From positions 1-10,976 of the forward strand of contig NZ_DIUM01000026.1 of NCBI RefSeq assembly GCF_002423035.1: a stretch of DNA of 10,976 nucleotides, in the 5' to 3' direction. Under the pieces are notes generated by a model. It made no database searches. It was given only the letters and a program-made list of their open reading frames with translations, and was not told the origin of the DNA. This stretch comes from Thiocapsa sp. UBA6158 (GTDB lineage Bacteria > Pseudomonadota > Gammaproteobacteria > Chromatiales > Chromatiaceae). Position 1 is the stretch's first letter; each line of letters begins with the position of its first letter. Below, piece by piece: positions 5,886 through 10,976 of the stretch. The position numbers and the translations under genes are program-made.

Positions 5886-5932
5886 CGGGACCCCTCGTCC
5901 CGCTGCACAGTCTAAACCGCACCGAGTGCGGT
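5886..5932 (-). promoter_or_regulatory. Two leader hairpins upstream of GlgC-like gene
   Basis: CGGGAC (5886-5891) pairs with GTCCCG (5897-5902). ACCGCAC (5916-5922) pairs with GTGCGGT (5926-5932) with a 3-base loop. Both are perfect and lie 20-66 bases before the start codon. They would fold in the leader if transcription begins near 6002. No U-run follows either, so attenuation by intrinsic termination is not indicated. Confidence 0.4.
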
Positions 5933-5988
5933 ATGCGATGTTTTTGGATGGAATCGGCCCCGGCAAACTTGACGGCCGCTGGAGCTGG

Positions 5989-6029
5989 CGCGGTTTAAAA
6001 GATTAAAAATTATAAAATTTTAAACCGCG
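5989..6029. repeat. AT-rich 12-bp inverted repeat between pdxJ and GlgC-like gene
   Basis: CGCGGTTTAAAA (5989-6000) is perfectly mirrored by TTTTAAACCGCG (6018-6029), with a 17-base all A/T loop apart from one G. It stands out sharply in GC-rich surroundings. It could terminate pdxJ transcription (no U-run after the stem on the minus strand), serve as an operator, or be a dispersed repeat; its outer part matches motifs in the lepA-lepB gap. Confidence 0.65.
6009..6014 (-). promoter_or_regulatory. Perfect -10 box (TATAAT) inside the palindrome
   Basis: The minus strand reads TATAAT at 6014-6009 inside the A/T loop of the palindrome. No good -35 hexamer is seen 16-18 bases upstream. If used, transcripts would start near 6002 and give a leader of about 136 bases for the GlgC-like operon. 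The A/T richness makes chance matches likely. Confidence 0.35.
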
Positions 6030-6062
6030 TCCCCGCTAATCGAGACGGTCGAGGGACGCGCA

Positions 6063-6818
6063 TCAGGGCCCTGCAGCCACCGCCGCATCGATCACGTCCT
6101 TCATGTCCCGAACGGCTTGATCCAGACCCGAGAAGATGGCGCGGGCGATGATGGCATGTCCGATATTGAGCTCGCGCACGCCCGGAATGGCCGCGATCGC
6201 CTTGACGTTGTGGTAGTCGAGACCGTGTCCGGCGTTGACCTGCAAGCCGAGCGAGATCCCGAGGTTCACCGCGCGTCGAATGCGGACCAGCTCCTCGGTG
6301 CGCTCGCCGGCGGTCCGGGCGTCGGCATAATGCCCCGTATGGATCTCGATCACGGGTGCGCCGACGGCGTGCGCGGCCTCGATCTGGTCCGGATCGGCGT
6401 CGATGAACAGCGAGACCCGAATCCCGCCCTCGGCCAGGCGTGCGCAAAAATCACGAAGATGCGGCCGATTCGCGCGAACGTCCAAGCCGCCTTCCGTAGT
6501 GAGCTCCTCGCGACGCTCCGGCACCAGACAGCAATCGGCCGGTTTCAGCCGACAGGCGATGTCTCCCATCTCGGCGGTCGCCGCCATCTCGAGATTCATA
6601 CGGGTCTGCAGAATGCCGCAGAGCAGCTCGACATCGCGCTCTTGGATGTGGCGACGATCCTCGCGCAGATGCAGTGTGATCGAGTCGGCGCCCGCCTGCT
6701 CGGCAACCAGGGCGGCCTGGATCGGCTCCGGATAACGCGTCCCGCGCGCACGACGAATGGTCGCGACATGGTCGATATTGACGCCGAGCAGGACCCCGGC
6801 AGCGGTTTGACTGGTCAA
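6063..6818 (-). CDS. pdxJ: Pyridoxine 5'-phosphate synthase
   Basis: 251 aa, a TIM-barrel enzyme of the DXP-dependent vitamin B6 pathway that condenses 1-deoxyxylulose 5-phosphate with 3-amino-2-oxopropyl phosphate to pyridoxine 5'-phosphate in the cytosol. Family motifs: LGVNIDHVATIRRARGT (11-27), HLREDRRHI (50-58, catalytic H50), NLEMA (75-79, E77) and NAGHGLDY (195-202, H198). Length is normal. The start is an unusual TTG at 6818 that overlaps the recO stop as TTGA; GGAG lies about 9 bases upstream, inside recO, suggesting coupled translation. No better ATG or GTG lies before the conserved core. In many gammaproteobacteria acpS follows; here a GlgC-like gene follows after 196 bases. Confidence 0.96.
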   Translation of the reverse strand: MTSQTAAGVLLGVNIDHVATIRRARGTRYPEPIQAALVAEQAGADSITLHLREDRRHIQERDVELLCGILQTRMNLEMAATAEMGDIACRLKPADCCLVPERREELTTEGGLDVRANRPHLRDFCARLAEGGIRVSLFIDADPDQIEAAHAVGAPVIEIHTGHYADARTAGERTEELVRIRRAVNLGISLGLQVNAGHGLDYHNVKAIAAIPGVRELNIGHAIIARAIFSGLDQAVRDMKDVIDAAVAAGP

Positions 6819-7621
6819 GATTCAAGACTCCGATTCGTGATTCCGACTTGCGTCGAGTCGCGAGATGTGAATGGCCCCTGCCCCGATCCGGGTACCGGAT
6901 TCGGGGCGGGCGCGACGGCAAAGCGCCGAAAGAGCTCACGGCTTTTCAATGGACGCCCACCCAGATGGGGCTCCAGAAGGCGTCGCAGAAGTGCCCGCGC
7001 CTCGCGCAGCTGATGCGGGGCCAAGCGATCGCCCTGCGCCAAGGCAAGCAAGGTCGCGCCGGATACGCGCTCGGCGCGATCATCCGCCTGCGCCGATCGC
7101 ATGCCCTGTCCGGGGAGAAGCACATAGGCCCCGTCGGGCACCACCGGGCGATTGCAGTCGGCCTCGACATCCAAAGCGAGCGCGTAGCCCAGCTCGTCGA
7201 GCAGCCGAATCTCGAACTGCCGGAGCAGGGTTTCAAGGTCGTCGCCGCTCGCCAAACCCGTCAACGCGGCATGATAGAAGGCAAACAGCGGGTCGTGCGG
7301 ATCATCGCGACCGAGCAGACGCACCAACAACTCGTTGAGATAGAAGCCGCACAGCAGCGGGCGCCCGAGCAGGCCGATCGCCGGCCCGGCAGCCTCGACC
7401 CGGGTCAGGGTCAAGACCTCGCCGCGACCGACCGCATCCAACCATAGAGGCTGAAACGGTTGGAGCAAGGCACTGGTCGGATGGCGCGCTCGGCGGGCAC
7501 CCTTGGCGATCGCGGGGAATCGCCCGCGCCCGACGGCGAAGACCTCGAGCAGGAGACTGGTGTTGCCGTAATCGCGCCGATGCAGCACGAAGGCCTGAAA
7601 CAAAGACCCGCGAGCGTTCAC
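6815..7621 (-). CDS. recO: DNA repair protein RecO
   Basis: 268 aa. RecO binds single-stranded DNA and SSB and, with RecR, loads RecA in the RecF pathway of gap repair. The N-terminal OB-fold region (about 1-80) has the typical opening QAFVLHRRDYGNTSLLLEVF and GARR, and the helical C-terminal domain includes ELLVRLLGRDDPHDPLFAFY and LRQFEIRLLDELGY. It is somewhat longer than E. coli RecO (242 aa) because of a C-terminal tail of about 30 residues with no family pattern, encoded next to the pdxJ ribosome site. It starts with GTG at 7621, 9 bases after the era stop; the Shine-Dalgarno is weak. Order era-recO-pdxJ is the standard gammaproteobacterial one. Confidence 0.95.
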   Translation of the reverse strand: MNARGSLFQAFVLHRRDYGNTSLLLEVFAVGRGRFPAIAKGARRARHPTSALLQPFQPLWLDAVGRGEVLTLTRVEAAGPAIGLLGRPLLCGFYLNELLVRLLGRDDPHDPLFAFYHAALTGLASGDDLETLLRQFEIRLLDELGYALALDVEADCNRPVVPDGAYVLLPGQGMRSAQADDRAERVSGATLLALAQGDRLAPHQLREARALLRRLLEPHLGGRPLKSRELFRRFAVAPAPNPVPGSGQGPFTSRDSTQVGITNRSLES

Positions 7622-7630
7622 GGCACGGAC

Positions 7631-8557
7631 TCAGCTGCCCCCGCGCCCGTCCAAGGGTCCGTCTCCGTAGCCGAGACGCCCCAAGGCGGCCTCGTCGCTC
7701 GACCAGCTCTTCTTCACCTTCACCCAGACCTCCAGATGCACCGGGCAGCCGAACACCTTCTGCATCTCCAGACGAGCCTGCGTGGCAGCGGCCTTCAGGG
7801 CCTCGCCCTGCCGACCGATGATGATGGCCTTCTGGCTCTGGCGCTCGACCCAGATCAGAGCGTGGATCTTGTAGCGCCCGCCGGTGTCTTCGAAGCGCTC
7901 GATCTCCACCGTCGTGCGATACGGCAGCTCCTCGCCGTAACGCTGCACCAGTTGTTCGCGCACCAGCTCGGCGGCAAAGAAGCGCTCGGAGCGATCGGTG
8001 ATCTGATCCTCGGGGAAGACCGGCTCGCCCTCGGGCAGACCGCGCAGCAAGGCGAGCTCGAGCACCTCGACCTGATCCCCGTTCGCCGCGGAGACCGGGA
8101 TCAGGTCGACAAAGGCGTGACGCCGACCGAGATCCTGCAGATAAGGCAGCAGATCGTCCTTCTTCGAGATGCGGTCGACCTTGTTGACGGCCACGATGAC
8201 GGGCACGCCCGCGGTCGCAATGGCTTCGAGTGCTGCAGCGTCTTCATCGGTCCAGCGCAACGCCTCCACGACGAAGAGCGCCAAGTCGGTATCGCTGATT
8301 GCCGTGCGAGCCGCGCGATTCAGATAGCGGTTGAGTGCGTTCGCCCCTCTCTGATGGATCCCCGGGGTGTCGACGAAGAGGATCTGGCCCTCGGGGCGTG
8401 TTTTGATGCCGAGAATGGAGTGGCGCGTGGTCTGCGCCTTGTGCGATGTGATGGCGAGCTTTTGCCCCATCAGACGGTTGAGCAAGGTCGACTTGCCGAC
8501 GTTCGGCCGCCCGATGATGGCCACGGTCCCGCAACGACCGACGATGATTTCAGACAT
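7631..8557 (-). CDS. era: GTPase Era
   Basis: 308 aa. An essential GTPase that assists 16S rRNA 3'-end maturation and 30S assembly and associates with the inner membrane. GTPase motifs: G1 GRPNVGKS (16-23), G2 region TTRH (43-46), G3 DTPG (63-66), G4 NKVD (125-128), G5 SA (156-157). A C-terminal KH RNA-binding domain with GRQG (248-251) is followed by the LEVWVKVKKSW strand. I start it at the ATG at 8557, which gives the normal Era beginning; it overlaps the end of rnc by 8 bases, with GGAG about 10 bases upstream within rnc. A longer in-frame extension further upstream only reads through rnc. The tail after residue 287 is Gly/Asp-rich and slightly longer than in E. coli (301 aa). Confidence 0.97.
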   Translation of the reverse strand: MSEIIVGRCGTVAIIGRPNVGKSTLLNRLMGQKLAITSHKAQTTRHSILGIKTRPEGQILFVDTPGIHQRGANALNRYLNRAARTAISDTDLALFVVEALRWTDEDAAALEAIATAGVPVIVAVNKVDRISKKDDLLPYLQDLGRRHAFVDLIPVSAANGDQVEVLELALLRGLPEGEPVFPEDQITDRSERFFAAELVREQLVQRYGEELPYRTTVEIERFEDTGGRYKIHALIWVERQSQKAIIIGRQGEALKAAATQARLEMQKVFGCPVHLEVWVKVKKSWSSDEAALGRLGYGDGPLDGRGGS

Positions 8558-9227
8558 TCTTGAGCTGCTCCAGCATGGCATGTGCCGCCGATTGCTCGGC
8601 AGCGCGCCGGGTGCCGCCCTCGGCGCGGGTACTGAGATCCGCATCGGAGAGCGCGCAACGGACGACAAAGGTTTGGGCGTGTTGATCGCCGCCGGTGGCC
8701 ACGACCGTATATTCGGGGAGCGGCCGGCGTTGCGCCTGGAGCCATTCCTGCAGTTGGGTTTTGGGGTCCTTCCCGGCATGCGTCGCGCTGGTCTGCGCCA
8801 AGCGTGTGGCGAAAAGACGCAGAACGAGCTCGCGTGCGGAGATGAATCCCGCGTCCAGGTAAACGGCCCCCCAGAGTGCCTCGAAGGCATCGGCGAGGAT
8901 CGAGTCGCGGGCATAGCCGCCGGTGCGCAGCTCGCCGGCCCCCAGATGCAGGTAATCCCCGAGATCGAGTCCGCGCGCCAGCGCGGCCAAGGTCTCGCGC
9001 TTGACCAGGGAGGCGCGCATGCGACTCAAGGTCCCTTCATCCGCCTCGGGGAAGCGCTGCCACAGTGCTTCGGCAATCACGAAGCCGATCAAGGCATCGC
9101 CGAGAAACTCCAATCGCTCGTTGTTGGCGGATGCTGCGCTGCGGTGCGTCAATGCCTGAAGGAGGAGTTCCTCGCGCGCGAACTTGTGTCCGATGAGCCG
9201 GGCGAGCCTGAGCGGATCGGCGTTCAC
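8550..9227 (-). CDS. rnc: Ribonuclease III
   Basis: 225 aa, normal length. Cleaves double-stranded RNA, including rRNA precursors and structured mRNAs. The nuclease domain has the signature NERLEFLGDA (36-45) with metal-binding E40 and D44, and the second acidic pair D113 and E116 in LADAFEALWGA. The C-terminal dsRBD runs from about 154 (DPKTQLQEWLQ) to 222. The start is GTG at 9227 with GAAGG 7 bases upstream, 25 bases after the DUF4845 stop. It overlaps era by 8 bases, so the two are cotranscribed as in E. coli. Confidence 0.97.
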   Translation of the reverse strand: MNADPLRLARLIGHKFAREELLLQALTHRSAASANNERLEFLGDALIGFVIAEALWQRFPEADEGTLSRMRASLVKRETLAALARGLDLGDYLHLGAGELRTGGYARDSILADAFEALWGAVYLDAGFISARELVLRLFATRLAQTSATHAGKDPKTQLQEWLQAQRRPLPEYTVVATGGDQHAQTFVVRCALSDADLSTRAEGGTRRAAEQSAAHAMLEQLKNV

Positions 9228-9252
9228 GGGTTGACCTTCGCGCGATCGCCCG

Positions 9253-9636
9253 TCATTGGCCCTTCACCTCAACCTGATAGGCGAAGGTCAAAACCGTATC
9301 GATGTTGAAAAAGAGGTGCCGGCGCTGCTCATAGTCGAGCGACACCTCGTAGAGATTCTCGCCGGCACGCCGAATCTTGAAATCCTTGGCGCTCACCTGG
9401 CCCACGTTGTTGATGTCGAGCCGCTTGCCGATCTGATTGGCGATCTCGCGCGTACCGCCGTTGATCGGTACCGATTGCTCGGCAACGTTGTCCATGACGG
9501 ATTTGACCGTCCAGAAGCCCAGGTAGGCCGGACCCAGCTTGAACGCAAGGGTCACGAAAAAGACCACCAGCGAGAGGATGACGAGGATCGACAGCATCCC
9601 TGCTCCGCCTTGACGGCCGTGCAATCGCGATCTCAC
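9253..9636 (-). CDS. DUF4845 single-pass membrane protein
   Basis: 127 aa. A basic N-terminus with a GGAGM motif (10-14) precedes one hydrophobic segment (about 14-36), followed by LGPAYLGFWTVKSVMDNVAE, the typical DUF4845 pattern of a pilin-like N-terminal helix and a small periplasmic domain (about 40-127). The family sits between lepB and rnc in many gamma- and betaproteobacteria; its function is not established. The start is GTG at 9636, supported by a perfect GGAGG at 9646-9642 with 5-base spacing; a longer open frame upstream only shadows lepB. It begins 50 bases after lepB stops. Confidence 0.9.
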   Translation of the reverse strand: MRSRLHGRQGGAGMLSILVILSLVVFFVTLAFKLGPAYLGFWTVKSVMDNVAEQSVPINGGTREIANQIGKRLDINNVGQVSAKDFKIRRAGENLYEVSLDYEQRRHLFFNIDTVLTFAYQVEVKGQ

Positions 9637-9641
9637 AGGGA

Positions 9642-9646
9642 CCTCC
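9642..9646 (-). promoter_or_regulatory. Ribosome binding site fixing the DUF4845 start
   Basis: The minus strand reads GGAGG, 5 bases before GTG at 9636. This decides the start against the long upstream reading frame and against the internal ATG 13 codons later. Confidence 0.85.
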
Positions 9647-9686
9647 GCGAGAACCGGACCCCGTGGCCCGGCCCAGTGTGAACCGA

Positions 9687-10538
9687 TCAATTGATCCCGT
9701 CGCCGAGACGGCCCCAAGCGATCGGGGAACCGTCGCGACGCCCGTCCCAATGCATCCAGATACCGAACGCCTTGCCGACCAGGTTGTCCTCGGGTACGAA
9801 ACCCCAACAGCGACTGTCGTTGCTGTTGTCGCGGTTGTCGCCCATCACGAAATACTGCCCTTCCGGGACCTTGATGGGACCATAGGCCAACACACGACAC
9901 CCCGGCGGCAAGTCGGGCGCGCTCTGTCGGGTCAAGATCCGATGCTCGACCTCGCCGAGCTGCTCGAGCGCCTCGCGCCCCCCGGTCATCTCGGCCCCCG
10001 ACCCGACACCCGTATAGCGACCGATCGGCAACTGCGCGACCGGCTCGCCGTTGCGATAGAGCGTTTTGTTTTGGTAAGCGATCTCGTCGCCCGGAACCGC
10101 GACCACGCGCTTGATGTAGTCGACCGAGGTGTCCTGCGGGAACTTAAAGACCACCACGTCGCCGACCTGAGGATCGCCGATCGCGAGGAATTTGGAGTTG
10201 AGTACAGGCCAGCGCAGCCCGTAGGCGAACTTGTTGACCAAGATGAAATCGCCGGTCAGCAGCGTCGGCATCATGGAGTTCGACGGGATACGAAAGGGTT
10301 CGACCAAAAAGGAGCGCAGCACCAAAACGGCGAAAATGACCGGAAAGAAGGAGCGCGCATACTCGACCAGAAGCGGCTCCTTATACGCCGGTTTCGTCCG
10401 GTCGGAGAGCGTGCCGCTGCCGACGGCAGCCTCGGCCAATCGACGCCGACGCGGCGCGAACATCACCGCATCGATCAGCCAGATCCCGCCGGTCACGACG
10501 GATGCCAACACCAAAAAGGCAGGGAAATCGAAATTCAT
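9687..10538 (-). CDS. lepB: Signal peptidase I
   Basis: 283 aa. An inner-membrane serine protease that removes signal peptides from Sec/Tat-exported proteins. Two membrane segments (about 6-27 and 62-80) are followed by the periplasmic catalytic domain: box with S88 (PSNSMMPTL, catalytic Ser), K143 in YIKRVVAVPGD (catalytic Lys) and GDNRDNSNDSR (233-243). I chose the ATG at 10538, where the usual membrane-anchored beginning starts; an in-frame extension to 10637 would read through palindromic leader DNA. The Shine-Dalgarno is weak. lepA lies upstream with a 330-base gap, so a separate promoter is plausible. Confidence 0.96.
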   Translation of the reverse strand: MNFDFPAFLVLASVVTGGIWLIDAVMFAPRRRRLAEAAVGSGTLSDRTKPAYKEPLLVEYARSFFPVIFAVLVLRSFLVEPFRIPSNSMMPTLLTGDFILVNKFAYGLRWPVLNSKFLAIGDPQVGDVVVFKFPQDTSVDYIKRVVAVPGDEIAYQNKTLYRNGEPVAQLPIGRYTGVGSGAEMTGGREALEQLGEVEHRILTRQSAPDLPPGCRVLAYGPIKVPEGQYFVMGDNRDNSNDSRCWGFVPEDNLVGKAFGIWMHWDGRRDGSPIAWGRLGDGIN

Positions 10539-10590
10539 GGGTAGGTTTATGAGGTCTCTCGGTGATCCATGGATAGCGCTGCGAGGATGC

Positions 10591-10627
10591 GATCGGTTCT
10601 CGGCTCTCGGTGTTGAGAACACCGATC
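10591..10627 (-). promoter_or_regulatory. Alternative hairpins in the lepB leader
   Basis: TCGGTGTT (10607-10614) pairs perfectly with AACACCGA (10618-10625) around GAG. GATCGGT (10591-10597) can instead pair with ACCGATC (10621-10627). Both pairings use the same right arm, so they exclude each other. They lie 53-89 bases before the lepB start codon. No U-run follows. Confidence 0.4.
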
Positions 10628-10720
10628 GAACATCCAATCACGCATCAAAACAAGATGTAAGGTGATTTTCGGGAATAAGCGTCTCGGCTGCGAATGCCCG
10701 GAGGACATCAAGGGCTGTGC

Positions 10721-10738
10721 GTGCGAATCAATTCGCAC
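10721..10738. repeat. 18-bp palindrome, REP-like
   Basis: GTGCGAAT (10721-10728) and ATTCGCAC (10731-10738) are perfect complements around CA. The ATTCGCACCTAC edge looks like dispersed palindromic repeats seen in several gammaproteobacterial genomes, but that is from memory; copy number must be counted. Confidence 0.55.
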
Positions 10739-10780
10739 CTACACGCCGGTCGTTCCTTTCACTGAAATCCCCTCATCACT

Positions 10781-10864
10781 TGAACCGCGTCGACTCCAAC
10801 CGTCATTGGCCCCGACAAGGCCGATCCAACGCAAGCCAACGCATCTCGCTCCAGACGCGGTTCA
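10781..10864. repeat. 11-bp inverted repeat pair after lepA
   Basis: TGAACCGCGTC (10781-10791) and GACGCGGTTCA (10854-10864) are exact reverse complements 62 bases apart, the latter only 4 bases after the lepA stop. The same core AACCGCGTC occurs in the palindrome downstream of pdxJ (near 6023-6031). The enclosed segment also has the CCAACGCA direct repeat. Confidence 0.6.
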
Positions 10865-10868
10865 ATGT

Positions 10869-10976
10869 CTAATTATCTTTGCCGACTTGGAGCACCGCAA
10901 GAAACGCCTCCTGCGGGATCTCCACACGCCCGACCTGCTTCATGCGTTTCTTACCGGCCTTTTGCTTTTCCAGCAG
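10869..10976 (-). CDS. lepA: Elongation factor 4 (LepA), C-terminal end
   Basis: Only the last 35 residues are in the window; the gene continues beyond the right edge. The segment KKRMKQVGRVEIPQEAF followed by LAVLQVGKDN is the characteristic end of LepA (EF4), the ribosomal GTPase that acts on translating or assembling ribosomes. The stop is TAG at 10871-10869. lepA directly preceding lepB is the standard order and supports the call. Confidence 0.93.
   Translation of the reverse strand: MLEKQKAGKKRMKQVGRVEIPQEAFLAVLQVGKDN

Larger units (their letters stand above)
10539..10868. other. 330-base lepA-lepB intergenic region, palindrome-rich
   Basis: No gene is supported. It contains the lepB leader hairpins (10591-10627), an 18-base palindrome (10721-10738), an 11-bp inverted repeat pair (10781-10791 and 10854-10864) and two CCAACGCA copies (10826-10833 and 10836-10843). 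I could not pick a convincing lepB promoter. Confidence 0.7.

Noticed and set aside
4853..5998. 381-aa plus-strand open frame opposite the GlgC-like gene
   Set aside because: It is antisense to a recognisable GlgC-family protein, Arg/Asp/His-rich as expected of a high-GC shadow frame, and matches no family I know.
7460..8563. 367-aa plus-strand open frame opposite era and recO
   Set aside because: Antisense to era and the start of recO, both with unmistakable motifs; composition is typical of a shadow frame.
8558..8914. Upstream extension of era to 8914
   Set aside because: The added residues only read rnc in another frame; normal Era begins at the ATG at 8557.

Overview
The window looks like a high-GC gammaproteobacterial chromosome, most likely a carbon-fixing purple sulfur bacterium or relative (Chromatiaceae-like). 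That placement is an inference from the lepA-lepB-DUF4845-rnc-era-recO-pdxJ order, from a carboxysome-type shell protein (CsoS1D-like), and from the overall codon and GC style. All protein genes run on the minus strand; the only plus-strand gene is a tRNA.

Right part (about 6063-10976, read right to left): the end of lepA, then lepB, a DUF4845 membrane protein, rnc, era, recO and pdxJ. rnc/era and recO/pdxJ overlap, and DUF4845, rnc, recO and pdxJ use GTG or TTG starts. This is the usual translation, secretion and RNA-processing cluster. acpS, which often follows pdxJ, is not present here. The 330-base lepA-lepB gap is rich in palindromes.

Middle part (3288-5866): an apparently three-gene operon. 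It starts with a GlgC (ADP-glucose pyrophosphorylase) homologue whose three best-known catalytic motifs are all altered. A MagIII/Nth-like DNA glycosylase with an iron-sulfur motif abuts it, and a CsoS1D-type tandem-BMC shell protein overlaps that gene by 4 bases. An AT-rich palindrome carrying a perfect TATAAT, plus two leader hairpins, precede the operon, and a strong hairpin follows it. A carboxysome shell protein coupled to a probable glycogen-enzyme pseudoenzyme is the most intriguing combination in the window.

Left part (1-2981): an accessory, probably integrated segment next to a tRNA-Leu(CAA) gene. It holds a complete tyrosine recombinase (519 aa) and a visibly more AT-rich HNH nuclease-like gene (261 aa) with a second cysteine-rich module. 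The recombinase promoter/leader has phased GGGGGAAC repeats. The tRNA has its own terminator. Between it and the shell-protein gene lies a 306-base stretch with a 22-codon reading frame that resembles the start of an MNT-type nucleotidyltransferase, perhaps a remnant of earlier turnover at this tRNA locus. The other end of the element is not visible.
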